Shown: positions 16,670 to 25,924 of the stretch, one piece after another
Numbering within the stretch: the first letter of the stretch is position 1
Layout of the letters: every line of letters begins with the position of its first letter
Source of the DNA: QHXN01 sp032162705
GTDB taxonomy: Bacteria; Acidobacteriota; Blastocatellia; Pyrinomonadales; Pyrinomonadaceae
Reading direction: 5' to 3'
Length of the DNA stretch: 64,000 nt
Assembly: GCA_032162705.1 (NCBI GenBank)
Contig: JAVRON010000098.1
Span: 1 to 64,000, forward strand
Program-made: the position numbers and the translations under genes
Notes under the pieces: model-generated
Told to the model about the DNA's origin: nothing
The model's database searches: none
Seen by the model: only the letters and a program-made list of their open reading frames with translations

Positions 16670-18724
16670 ATGAAGATCGTTTTCCCGAAGCATCAGGCGA
16701 GGAAGTTTCTGACCCTCCTGCCGGCCCTCTTCATACTCTTGGGGCTTGTTCCCCGGCAGGCGGTGGTCGCGCAGATCGCGACCGTCCTCAGCAGCGACGA
16801 CACGCTCCCGCGCAAGGCCGAAGGCGCATCGCCCTTCCGCATCGAGACGCTGCCCGTCGGCCAAGACGCGGAGCTTCTGACCGTCTTTGGCAGCCTTGAC
16901 GGGCTGAGCACTTCAACGGAGAAGACCAAGGAAGTGCCGCTCGTCAGCATCCTGCGTGACACGCTCGGCGACAAGAATCCCGAGAACGACCGTCTGCGCT
17001 ACGTCTGGATGCTCACCTACACGCGCCCGTCCGCGCTCCAACGCGTCGCCTCGGCCATCCCTTTTCTGTACGGACGCGTCGGCGACAAGAAGAAGGCGAG
17101 CGCGAAGGGGATGCCGCCGCCCGTGCTTGACCTCGCAGACCCGCAGCGAGACGTGTGGCAGCGCTTCATGTGGCTCGCGCTTCAGAACGTAGTCTTCAAC
17201 CCCTACGGCGTCGTCGCCAAAGCCTCGACCGGTGCGCTCAGGCGTAATTCCGAGCGCTACCGGCAGGCGCACATCCTCCGCGCGCTCGCAATCCTTTCGC
17301 TCTACGAAGCGGAGACGGGCAAAGAGTCGCCCTTTACCGTCGCCGAGTCCGCAGAGATACAGGCGCGCCTGATGCTAACGAGTAAGACCTTCGGCGGTCT
17401 CATCGACGACTCGTACCTCGACGAGGTTCTGCGCCGTCAGACTACCGAGATGCTCGATTCGCGCGGCCACAACTGGGAGCTTCTGCGCCAGCGCGCAGAG
17501 ACCGAAGGGCTTTACTTCGAGCCGCTGGAGATGCCTGACGGGAGCGCCACGCACGCGCTCGTCTGGGTGGCGCGCGAAGATTTGCAGAAGAACAGCAAGC
17601 GCAAGTTCGGCGAACGCTTCCTGAACATCGCGAACCCCTGGAACGACTCGCGGCTCGCGCGTTGGGACGGCTTTACCGAGACGCGCTACCTCGACGCCGC
17701 GGGCCGACCAGTCGCCGAAGGCACGGAAGGCGCGCGCAAGGTCGAGTTGATTCCGCTCGCGCTCTACGGTCTCGACTTTCCAAAAATCCCCACGCTGCTT
17801 GTAGACTTTCGCGACCATATGAACCCCAAGAAGCGCGAGATGTCGCACCGCGTCATCGAGGACGTTACGCGCAACGTGCTCTCGCTCTCGCGCTATGGCG
17901 ACATACACTACTTTCTCGGGCGCACCGTCTTCGACTTCGTCACCAGCCGACGCGGCATCGACATCAATCAGCCGACGCGCCTGCGCGCATACTCACAGCT
18001 CAAGCTTCTGCTCTCGCTCGACGCGACACTCGACCGCAACCTGCGCGACGAGATCGGCAAGCGACTCGAAAGCGTCTCGCTCAACCCTCTGGAGAACGAC
18101 CTCGATGCCGAGGCGCGGCTCGCGCGCCAGCAATACGCCGCGCTCGTCGCAAGCGCCCGTCGGCCCGACGGACTCCCGGCTCGCTTAGACCGCGAGCGCC
18201 GCGAAGAGATGGTGCCGCTCGAACACGGCAAGGCGGGCCGCGTCATCTTCCGCTTCGCCAACGTCCTGAGCTTCGGCGCATACAGGCATCGTGAGAGTGC
18301 GCCGCCTGAGACGGTGCGCCAGACCTTAGACGGCGAGCGTCGTCTCGCCTATCACAAGCGATTCCTCGAAGAGGTGGCGAAGTCCACGCCGCTCGTCGAG
18401 GTCGTCTGGAACATGGAGGACGTGCGACGCAGCCTCCGCTTCGTCGCCGAAGCGGGCGAGCGCGCAGACGGCGAAGCCGCACGCGCCGCCGCGAAGATTT
18501 TCGCGCAGACGCAGGACGGCGAGACGCGCCGCCTCTGTCTCGACTGCCTCTACCGCATCAACAACGAGGCCGCGAAGAGCGCACTGCTTCGCATTTATCA
18601 GTCGCCCGAACTCGATCCCGATTTGCGCCGCCTGACGGCGGAGTACCTGCGCAACGCTTTGCGCGAAGACCAGCGCATCGCGCCCGAGGACGCCCGTGCG
18701 ATCATCGCCACCGTCGGCCAATAG
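16670..18724 (+). CDS. Secreted helical-repeat protein of unknown function
   Basis: 684 aa. The signal peptide (residues 1-35) ends AVVAQ. The body is rich in Arg and Glu, mostly helical, and shows no enzyme motif I recognise. The last 90 residues carry HEAT-like units (GEAARAAAKIFAQTQDGETR, LCLDCLYRINNEAAKSALLR). GAGGAT sits directly before ATG 16670. It is the first gene of a tight operon with the lipoprotein phosphodiesterase (30 bp gap to the chosen ATG) and the TM/FtsX fusion. This suggests that the three envelope proteins act together. Confidence 0.7.
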   Translation: MKIVFPKHQARKFLTLLPALFILLGLVPRQAVVAQIATVLSSDDTLPRKAEGASPFRIETLPVGQDAELLTVFGSLDGLSTSTEKTKEVPLVSILRDTLGDKNPENDRLRYVWMLTYTRPSALQRVASAIPFLYGRVGDKKKASAKGMPPPVLDLADPQRDVWQRFMWLALQNVVFNPYGVVAKASTGALRRNSERYRQAHILRALAILSLYEAETGKESPFTVAESAEIQARLMLTSKTFGGLIDDSYLDEVLRRQTTEMLDSRGHNWELLRQRAETEGLYFEPLEMPDGSATHALVWVAREDLQKNSKRKFGERFLNIANPWNDSRLARWDGFTETRYLDAAGRPVAEGTEGARKVELIPLALYGLDFPKIPTLLVDFRDHMNPKKREMSHRVIEDVTRNVLSLSRYGDIHYFLGRTVFDFVTSRRGIDINQPTRLRAYSQLKLLLSLDATLDRNLRDEIGKRLESVSLNPLENDLDAEARLARQQYAALVASARRPDGLPARLDRERREEMVPLEHGKAGRVIFRFANVLSFGAYRHRESAPPETVRQTLDGERRLAYHKRFLEEVAKSTPLVEVVWNMEDVRRSLRFVAEAGERADGEAARAAAKIFAQTQDGETRRLCLDCLYRINNEAAKSALLRIYQSPELDPDLRRLTAEYLRNALREDQRIAPEDARAIIATVGQ

Positions 18725-18754
18725 CAGCGCCGCCGCCAGGACGTGACTGTCAGG

Positions 18755-21391
18755 ATGCGACCTCTTCAGAGGGTTTTCAAACGACTCGCCCCGCGCCGCC
18801 TGCGCCTTCCGGCGGCATCATTCGCGCTTCTCTGCTCGCTTCACTTGATATCGTGTGCGGCCACGGCGAAGCGCCTTGTCGTCATCAAGGTTGACGGGCT
18901 GCCTTACGACACGGTTGACCGCTTCGTCCGCGAACGCGACCCGCGTACAGGCAAGAGTCTCCTGCCCTGGTTCGATTACATCTTCTACGAACGCGGGACG
19001 CGGCTCGCTAATTTCTACGTGCGCGGCATGAGCCTTTCGGGGCCTTCTTGGTCGCTGCTCGACACGGGGCAGCACTTACAGATTAAAGGCAACGTCGAGT
19101 TCGACCGCTACACGCTCCACTCTTACGACTACCTTAATTTTATCCCCTTCTGGGTCGCCAACGTCGGCGGCGTCCGCGTCGATATGCCGGGCCCCGAGCT
19201 TTTAGATGAGGTCGGCATCCCTCTGCTCGCGGACGCGTACCCTTACGACGAACGCTTCCTGAGCTTTCAGCTTTACCAGCGCGGCACACGCTGGACGACG
19301 CTCCAACGCGGACTCCAGAACAAGTTCGTGCGGGGCCCCGAGGAGCTATTCGACGAGTGGCAACTCGGCATCGGCGGACGCGACATCCTCGACGCTGAGC
19401 AGGAGCGCGAGTTGACGGCCAAGCTCAAAGACCCGAAGGTTCGCTACCTCGACTTCTACACCGGCGACTTTGACCATGCGGCGCACCACAACCGCGACTC
19501 GGCGACGCAATTCGCCGCGCTCCGCAAGCTTGATGCTTTCCTGGGACGCATCTGGACGGCTATCCGTCAAACGCCTGAGGCTCCGGACACGGCGCTCGTC
19601 ATCGTCTCCGACCACGGCACGAACACGGACGAGCGCGTCTATTCTCAGGGTTACAATCTCGTCAAGTTACTCGGCAGCGCCGCGGGCGGGGGCCACCACG
19701 TCGTCACCAAGCGGCGACTCCTGACCGACTACGCGCTCAAGGGAATCTACCCGCTCATCCCGCTTATCTACACGACCACCGAAGACTCTTTCTACCTCAA
19801 GGAGCAGAGCACGTCTTATCCGACCGCGCTCGTCGATTTCGACGGCAACGAGCGCGCCTCGATCCAGTTGCGCGACAGCGACCTGAATCTCATCCACATT
19901 CTTCTGCTCCAACTCAAACGCGGCGACCTCTCCGCCCCGCTCCGGCGCGCTGCGACCGATGCCCTCTTTGCAACCATCGACCGCCGGCGCGAAGGATGGC
20001 GGAAGACTCTCGCCGAGTTGAAGGATGAGCTTGGAGCGCTTCACCGGCTCATCGAGCGGCAGCGCGCAGTGGTCGAAGCACAGCCAAAGAAATGGACGAA
20101 GGAGGACGGCGACGCCGGGCGTGACAAGGAGGCGCGGCGACAGTTCGCCCGGCTCGACTCGTGGTCTTCAGACGAGCGCGAGTACACGGCCTACGCGCAG
20201 ACGCTCGCGAACCTGCTCGCGCTCGAACGCGTGCGCTTCAATGCTCCGGCTGTGAACATCGAGGAGCTGATTCCGAAAGGGGCGATGGGCGACCACAACA
20301 GCCTCTACGATCTTCAGAACTACATTGCGGGCCCCGCGCCCGGCGGGCTTGTGCTCGCGCCCGACGGCTCGCTCGACGCAGAGAAGAGCTTCGTTCGCGT
20401 CAACTACTTCTCGCTCCTCTCCGACCTGAGCGTACGCAATAACGTGCAGCCCGGTGTCGAGAATCACCCGGTCGATTTCGTCGCCGTGCGGCTTCCCGTC
20501 GAAGGGCTTCGCGCCGCGCTCGGTAAGGACGAAGATGCCGGACAGGCCGTCTGGCTCTACGGCGGACGCGACCGGCAAGCGCTCATCCTCGCACGCGAAG
20601 ATGAACACACAGCAGGACAACTGAAGCTCCGCTATCTGCCCGTCGCGAACCTTCGCCAGGACGCCGACGGACGCGTCTCGTTCGACCGGGTGGCGTGGCG
20701 CGCGGGCGCTCCGCTCAAGCTCCGGGAAGACAAGCGTCTGAGCATCCCTGCGGGCGAGTCACGCGACGAATGGCTCGACGGCTGGCATACGGACACTGAC
20801 TGGCTGCGCGCGACACATCACACGATGTACTCGAACGCCGTCGTCGGTCTGCACGAACAGCTCGCACGCCACATCGTCGAAGGGACTGACTCGGGCGCGC
20901 ATGGCCTATCCGATGACGAGAGGCTCATGCGCAGCTTCCGCGAGCGACAGCGCGTGCTTGTCGAGAGCGACCTCCTCATCCTCGCCAACGACCACTGGAA
21001 CTTCGACGTGCGCGGCTTTAATCCCGGCGGCAATCACGGCTCCTTCTTCCGCATCTCGACGCACTCGACGCTGATGCTCGCGGGCGGCGAGCGCACGCTC
21101 ATCCCGCGCGGCCTCTCAATCGAAGAGCCTTACGATAGCCTGAGCCTGATGCCCACGCTGCTGGCGCTGACGAGACAGATCGACGTTGAGACGCCGCAGG
21201 TTGGAGATGGGCCGGGGCTGATTACAGCCGGGACGCGGGAGTTCGGAGCCGGTGCGAGACCCATCCCAATCCTCTGGCGGCAGGGCTTCCGCCCCTTCCC
21301 CGGTCGGGTTATAAAGGAGCTATTCCAGACGACGGATACGAGCGCACCCGTCGCAAACAGCATCAACACGAGCTTGGAGGCCAAGCCTTGA
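18755..21391 (+). CDS. Lipoprotein of the type I phosphodiesterase / alkaline phosphatase superfamily
   Basis: About 878 aa. The N-terminus has a lipobox LISC (Cys34), so the protein is predicted to be membrane-anchored by lipid. The metal sites of the alkaline-phosphatase fold are visible: VVIKVDGLPYD (Asp), SGPSWSLLDTG (nucleophile Ser/Thr region), DFDHAAHHN, IVSDHGTN, and GGNHGSFFR near the end. It is much longer than simple nucleotide pyrophosphatases because of a helical insert (about residues 375-500). ATG 18755 is preferred over GTG 18743 because AGGA (18738-18741) is better spaced for it. The gene overlaps the next one by 4 bp. It may act on a phosphodiester or phosphoglycerol-type envelope substrate. 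Lipoteichoic-acid-synthase-like transfer is an alternative within the same fold. Confidence 0.75.
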   Translation: MRPLQRVFKRLAPRRLRLPAASFALLCSLHLISCAATAKRLVVIKVDGLPYDTVDRFVRERDPRTGKSLLPWFDYIFYERGTRLANFYVRGMSLSGPSWSLLDTGQHLQIKGNVEFDRYTLHSYDYLNFIPFWVANVGGVRVDMPGPELLDEVGIPLLADAYPYDERFLSFQLYQRGTRWTTLQRGLQNKFVRGPEELFDEWQLGIGGRDILDAEQERELTAKLKDPKVRYLDFYTGDFDHAAHHNRDSATQFAALRKLDAFLGRIWTAIRQTPEAPDTALVIVSDHGTNTDERVYSQGYNLVKLLGSAAGGGHHVVTKRRLLTDYALKGIYPLIPLIYTTTEDSFYLKEQSTSYPTALVDFDGNERASIQLRDSDLNLIHILLLQLKRGDLSAPLRRAATDALFATIDRRREGWRKTLAELKDELGALHRLIERQRAVVEAQPKKWTKEDGDAGRDKEARRQFARLDSWSSDEREYTAYAQTLANLLALERVRFNAPAVNIEELIPKGAMGDHNSLYDLQNYIAGPAPGGLVLAPDGSLDAEKSFVRVNYFSLLSDLSVRNNVQPGVENHPVDFVAVRLPVEGLRAALGKDEDAGQAVWLYGGRDRQALILAREDEHTAGQLKLRYLPVANLRQDADGRVSFDRVAWRAGAPLKLREDKRLSIPAGESRDEWLDGWHTDTDWLRATHHTMYSNAVVGLHEQLARHIVEGTDSGAHGLSDDERLMRSFRERQRVLVESDLLILANDHWNFDVRGFNPGGNHGSFFRISTHSTLMLAGGERTLIPRGLSIEEPYDSLSLMPTLLALTRQIDVETPQVGDGPGLITAGTREFGAGARPIPILWRQGFRPFPGRVIKELFQTTDTSAPVANSINTSLEAKP

Positions 21392-23643
21392 CCGTCGCGC
21401 GTGAAGAACAGACCCACGAGAGCACGCCTGAGGTGGCCGACATCGACCACATCGGACTGTTCGACGCAGAGATTCACATCACCGCCGATACGGACGAACC
21501 CGGCGGGCGGCGGCGGCGCGGCTGGCTCTTCTATCTACACATCCTCGCCTTTGTCTTCGGCGCGACACTGCTTGTCATACTCATCCGCGCCGTAGGGCTT
21601 GAGCCGATCTTTCAGGCGCTCGGCCAGATACATTACGGATTCCTCTTCCTGCTCGCCATCGCGGGCATACGCCACTGCCTGCGCACGGCCTCGATGCGCC
21701 TCGCGGTCGCGCGCGAACACCGTCGCTTCACTTTCTGGGAGGCTTACACCACTCGTCTCGCGGGCGAGACGATCAGCTTCTTCACCTTCACGGGCCCCGT
21801 GCTCGGCGAAGCGACGAAGGCCGCGCTGCTGCGTAAGCGCGTCCCGCTCGCCTCCGCCGTCCAGGCGCTCGCCGTCGATAACCTGCTCTACAATCTCTCG
21901 GTCGCCGTCTTCATCTCAAGCGGGGCCTGCGTCATGCTCGCTACATATAATCTGCCGGTCGGCGCGCGTGTGCCGCTCATCGCCATCGCCGCCGGGATGA
22001 CGCTCGTCATCGTCGCTATCACTGCCGCCGTTCTGAGCGACGTGATGCCCGTTACGGGTGCGGTCGATTTCTTTATCCGGCGTGGAATAAAGGCGAGCTG
22101 GTTCAAAGCGAAGCGCGAGAACTTCCACCGCGTCGAGGCGAACGTCTACGACTTCTATCGACAACGCCCGCGCTCCTTCTTCACCATGTTCGCATGCGAC
22201 TTCGCCGCGCACGCGACGACCATCGCCGAAGTTTATGCCATTCTCTGGATGCTCGGCTTTGAGCCTTCGGCGCGCGTGTCGTACATTGTCGATTCGTTGA
22301 CGAAAGTCATTAACCTCGTGTTCAGCTTCGTGCCCGCGACCATCGGCGTCTACGAAGGCGGCACGGGTTTCATCCTGCGCACGCTCGGTTACGCCGTAGC
22401 CACCGGCCTGACCATCGGCATCGTGCGCAAGGCGAGCATGATCGTGTGGGCCATCATCGGTCTCGGGATGCTCGTCCGGCACACTGCGCCCGACGCGATG
22501 CGAAAGGCCATCGAACGCAACCCGCGACTGCGAGCAATTATGGACAATCTGGTTCTCTCGAACATGACGCACCGCCCGGCGCGCACCTTCGTCAGCATCC
22601 TCGGCGTCGCCGTCGGCGTCCTGCTCGTCGCCTTCACCGTCGGACTCGCCCACGGTGTCTTGCGCGAGCGCGGGCGGCGCGAGTCTGAAGTCGGCGCAGA
22701 GATCATGGTGCGCGCTGCTGGCACAATGGGCTTCGGCGGCTCGCAACGTTTCCAGATGCCCGTCTCGCGTGCCGACGATATCGCGCGTCTGCCAGGCGTG
22801 CGAGTGGCCGTCCCCGCGGCGCAGACGACCGACAAGAGCGACGCCGGTTGGGGCGTGCGCGTCATTGACGGCATCGACTTCGAGAGCTATTCGCGGCTTT
22901 CAGGGCTTCACGTTATCGAAGGCAGGTCGCTTCAGACCGGCGACGAGGCGATTGTTGACACGGTCTGGAAGGAGCAGCGGAAGGTGCGTGTCGGAGACAC
23001 CGTCAAGGTCTTTGAACGTGACTTCCGTATCGTCGGCGTCTACGAGCCGCCGGGCGGCGCACGCATTAAAGTTCCGCTCTCGACTTTGCAGGAGAATGCA
23101 GGAGTCGAAGACCGCAACTTCTGCACGGCCATCCTCGTCTCCGTGAACAACCCTGCGGAGCAGGACACAGTGGCGGAGCGAATCCACGCGGCTTTCCCCG
23201 AAGAACAGATCATCTTTACACGCGACCTGCCGGAGCTTTACGCGTCGAGCGTGCCCGCGCTTGATGTCTTCATCGACGTTGTCGTCGGCGTGGCCGCCGT
23301 CATCAGCATGCTCGTCATCCTGCTTGCGATGTACACGACCGTCACCGAGCGTACGCGGCAGATCGGCGTGCTCAAATCGCTCGGCATGTCGAACGCGGGC
23401 GTGGCGTGGGTGATCGAGCAGGAAGCGCTCGTCGTCAGCGTCCTGGGCGTCGTCGTGGGCGTTGTGCTCACACTCGCCGCACGCTTCGTCGTGATGCGCG
23501 CGACCTCGCTCACCGTAGACATCGAGCCATACTGGCTTGGCGTCTCGCTTCTCATCGGCCTGCTCGGCGGCACGCTCGGCGCACTCTTCCCCGCGCTGCG
23601 TGCCGCGCGGCAAGACCCCGTCGAGGCGCTCAGCTATGAATAA
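21388..23643 (+). CDS. Fusion: YbhN/MprF-type flippase-like TM domain + FtsX/MacB-type permease
   Basis: 751 aa from TTG 21388, which has GGAGG eight bases upstream and overlaps the preceding TGA. Residues about 45-375 are the lysylphosphatidylglycerol-synthase TM (UPF0104/YbhN) domain, with the usual features LRTASMRLAVAREHR and PATIGVYEGG. Residues about 384-751 form a complete MacB/FtsX permease: a first helix (ARTFVSILGVAVGVLLVAFT), a periplasmic domain, then three helices with TERTRQIGVLKSLGMS and the closing AARQDPVEALSYE. Either half is common alone; I do not know this fusion as a standard architecture. No ABC ATPase is adjacent. The cluster suggests lipid or glycan handling at the inner membrane. 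Confidence 0.82.
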   Translation: MTVAREEQTHESTPEVADIDHIGLFDAEIHITADTDEPGGRRRRGWLFYLHILAFVFGATLLVILIRAVGLEPIFQALGQIHYGFLFLLAIAGIRHCLRTASMRLAVAREHRRFTFWEAYTTRLAGETISFFTFTGPVLGEATKAALLRKRVPLASAVQALAVDNLLYNLSVAVFISSGACVMLATYNLPVGARVPLIAIAAGMTLVIVAITAAVLSDVMPVTGAVDFFIRRGIKASWFKAKRENFHRVEANVYDFYRQRPRSFFTMFACDFAAHATTIAEVYAILWMLGFEPSARVSYIVDSLTKVINLVFSFVPATIGVYEGGTGFILRTLGYAVATGLTIGIVRKASMIVWAIIGLGMLVRHTAPDAMRKAIERNPRLRAIMDNLVLSNMTHRPARTFVSILGVAVGVLLVAFTVGLAHGVLRERGRRESEVGAEIMVRAAGTMGFGGSQRFQMPVSRADDIARLPGVRVAVPAAQTTDKSDAGWGVRVIDGIDFESYSRLSGLHVIEGRSLQTGDEAIVDTVWKEQRKVRVGDTVKVFERDFRIVGVYEPPGGARIKVPLSTLQENAGVEDRNFCTAILVSVNNPAEQDTVAERIHAAFPEEQIIFTRDLPELYASSVPALDVFIDVVVGVAAVISMLVILLAMYTTVTERTRQIGVLKSLGMSNAGVAWVIEQEALVVSVLGVVVGVVLTLAARFVVMRATSLTVDIEPYWLGVSLLIGLLGGTLGALFPALRAARQDPVEALSYE

Positions 23644-23651
23644 CAAGGACT

Positions 23652-23746
23652 GAGTGAAAAGTGATGAGTGATGAGTGATAAGAAAAGGCAGCCGCTCTTT
23701 CTTATCACTCATCACTCATCACTTTTCACTTATCACTTATCACTCG
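23652..23746. repeat. Heptad inverted-repeat array (AGTGATG type), array 3
   Basis: The left arm 23653-23685 and right arm 23698-23730 are perfectly complementary over 33 bp. Two or three more right-hand units run to 23745. The array ends 8 bp before the GTG of the SET gene, so it takes the place of a normal leader. Confidence 0.93.
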
Positions 23747-23753
23747 CGACAAA

Positions 23754-24260
23754 GTGCCAAATCTTTCCTACATCTCTCCAAAGGCAGCAGCGAAGCAGAG
23801 CTTGATTCACGGCACGGGACTCTTCGCGGTCGAGGCGTTTGCCGCGGGTGAGATCGTCTGCATCAAGGGCGGCTATATTTTCGACCGCGAGACTTTGCGC
23901 TCAATGCCCGGTTGGTTCCGCTCGGCTGAGATACAAGTCGCGCAAGACCTCTTCATCGGCCCGACGGAAGAGAGCGAGCGCGAGGGCTGCATGATCTTCA
24001 GTAACCACTCGTGCGATCCGAACATCGGCGTCCGCGGCCAGATCGTCTTCGTCGCCATGCGCGACATCGAAGCCGGAGAAGAGTTGACACACGAATGGGC
24101 GACGACCGACGACGACGATTACGAGTTGGAGTGCAACTGCGGCTCGGCGCTTTGCCGCAAGGTCATTACCGGGCAGGACTGGCAAAGAAAAGACTTGCAG
24201 GAGAAGTATCAAGGCTTCTTCTCATGGCACCTCGCCGAGAAGATACAGGCTCGCGGATAA
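23754..24260 (+). CDS. SET-domain protein (putative lysine methyltransferase)
   Basis: 168 aa, one SET domain and little else. It begins with HGTGLFAVEAFAAGE, matching the G-x-G cofactor motif of SET proteins. The middle carries NHSCDPNIGV, the NHxxxPN signature for AdoMet and substrate binding, with GEELTHEW (catalytic Tyr position replaced by Trp in this alignment). A post-SET-like cysteine cluster CNCGSALC follows. It starts with GTG, no Shine-Dalgarno site is visible, and a heptad array lies immediately upstream. It overlaps the convergent peptidase gene by 39 bp. The target protein is unknown. Confidence 0.85.
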   Translation: MPNLSYISPKAAAKQSLIHGTGLFAVEAFAAGEIVCIKGGYIFDRETLRSMPGWFRSAEIQVAQDLFIGPTEESEREGCMIFSNHSCDPNIGVRGQIVFVAMRDIEAGEELTHEWATTDDDDYELECNCGSALCRKVITGQDWQRKDLQEKYQGFFSWHLAEKIQARG

Positions 24261-25889
24261 GTTGTGAACGTGCGGCCCGCCGGGCCGTGTCGTCCCGGCG
24301 CGGACTTCTTTCTGCGCGCGTGCGATGAAGCTCTCGATGTCTGGAATCGTCCGTGGGAGCGCCGCCGAAAGATTGCGGTAGCCGTCGGCGGTGACGACCA
24401 CATCGTCTTCAATTCGCACCCCGATGCCTTTGTACTTCTCGAAGGCGGGGCGCACGGCGGCGATGAACTTCTCGTTCTCGGGCGTCTTTGGCAGATAGTC
24501 GAGGGCGTCGGGGCGAATGTAGATTCCAGGCTCGACCGTGAAGACCATCCCGGCATCGAGTTTCGCGCCGCGCACATTTACGTCGTGAACGTTCATGCCG
24601 AGATAATGCGAAGTCCCGTGCATGAACCAGACGCGGTACTGTTCGCCGCTCTTGTCCGTGATGAGGCCGAGGCGGAACAGTCCGTCTTTGACGACTTCGA
24701 GCGCGGCGTTGTGTACGTCGGGCAGTTGCGCGCCGGGTCGTATGGCGCGAAAACCCGCCTCCTGCGCCGCGAGCACGATGTTATAAATCTCGGCCTGCGC
24801 CGGATTGAACTTACCACTCACGGGAAACGTGCGCGTCACGTCTGCGCTGTAATGTTCGTACTCGGCACCCGCGTCCATGAGCAGAAGGTCGCCCTGATGC
24901 ACGCGCCCCTGCGACTCTTCGTAGTGGAGCGTGGTCGCGTTCGGGCCGCAGCCGACGATGTTCGGGTAGCCCCAATTGTCCGCGTTGCGCCGCTTGAATG
25001 TGTAATCCAGCTCGGCCTCGACTTCATACTCCCACTGCGCGCGAGACGCGACGGCTTGCGCGCGCTCGTGCCCCTCGATGCTGATGTCTACGGCGTGCTG
25101 CATCATCCGTAGCTCGTATGGCGACTTGCGCATCCGCATCTCCGCGAAGATGGCCCAGGCCGTGCGGACGTTCAACCCGGCGGCGGTCTTCGCCCAGGTA
25201 GATGCGAACTCCTGCTCCTGCCTGTACTCGCGACTGTTCTCGCCGCCCGGCAGTAGTAGATAGAGCGTGGCCTCGTTCTGCGCCATCGCAGCGAAGAGCG
25301 CGTCGAGCCAGGAAGGCGCGACTTGCACCAGAGCGTTGGAGAGAAGAACCGCGTCCGGCTGCGGGCGATACGCGCGGCGCGTGCGCAGGGCGCGCATGAA
25401 AGGCTCGAACTCTTTGGCCTCCCAGATTTCGTTGACGCCGGAAATCTGCCGCGCCTCTTCCGGAGAGTACATGTGCCCCGTCCAGGTCTCGGCTGCGGGA
25501 TTGCGCCGTGGCAGGAACAGAATCTCATGCGCGCCGTTGGTGTTGCCCGGCAGAATGACCAGGGTCGCGCCCTCCTGCTTCAGGTTCGTCAGGTAGTAGA
25601 GATTGTTCTCCTGCCGGAACTCGTAGTCCACATCGTTTGTGTAGACGCGAGGCTCGCCGCTGAACATGATGAGCACAGAGTTCGGCCCAATCTTTCCCGC
25701 CACATGCTCGCGTCGCGCACGCAGTTCCGCCACACGCTCGTCGTCCTTGACGACCGGCGCGGGCGGTGTCTCGCGTATCACGGGCGGCTCGGCGGCTCGT
25801 GCAATACGTCCGCCGACGAACTCGCTGCGGAGGGTGGACGAGAGGACGCAGACACACAGCAGCGCCACGATTGCGATTCTAACTCTCAA
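24222..25889 (-). CDS. pepP: Secreted Xaa-Pro aminopeptidase (M24B)
   Basis: 555 aa from TTG 25889, with AGGAG at correct spacing. The signal peptide (about 1-33) suggests a periplasmic enzyme, unlike cytoplasmic PepP. Domain order is the aminopeptidase P N-domain (60-230), then the pita-bread catalytic fold. Metal ligands are visible: MDAGAEYEHYSADVTR (two Asp), HGTSHYLGMNVHD (His), TVEPGIYI (Glu) and VRIEDDVVV (Glu). It removes N-terminal residues before proline. It lies 35 bp after the gamma-glutamyltransferase and is probably the last gene of that peptide-salvage cluster. Its 3' end overlaps the SET gene on the other strand. Confidence 0.9.
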   Translation of the reverse strand: MRVRIAIVALLCVCVLSSTLRSEFVGGRIARAAEPPVIRETPPAPVVKDDERVAELRARREHVAGKIGPNSVLIMFSGEPRVYTNDVDYEFRQENNLYYLTNLKQEGATLVILPGNTNGAHEILFLPRRNPAAETWTGHMYSPEEARQISGVNEIWEAKEFEPFMRALRTRRAYRPQPDAVLLSNALVQVAPSWLDALFAAMAQNEATLYLLLPGGENSREYRQEQEFASTWAKTAAGLNVRTAWAIFAEMRMRKSPYELRMMQHAVDISIEGHERAQAVASRAQWEYEVEAELDYTFKRRNADNWGYPNIVGCGPNATTLHYEESQGRVHQGDLLLMDAGAEYEHYSADVTRTFPVSGKFNPAQAEIYNIVLAAQEAGFRAIRPGAQLPDVHNAALEVVKDGLFRLGLITDKSGEQYRVWFMHGTSHYLGMNVHDVNVRGAKLDAGMVFTVEPGIYIRPDALDYLPKTPENEKFIAAVRPAFEKYKGIGVRIEDDVVVTADGYRNLSAALPRTIPDIESFIARAQKEVRAGTTRPGGPHVHNLSASLYLLGEVP

Positions 25890-25924
25890 ATCAAATCACT
25901 CCTTGAAGTCTAAGAGAACAAAAA

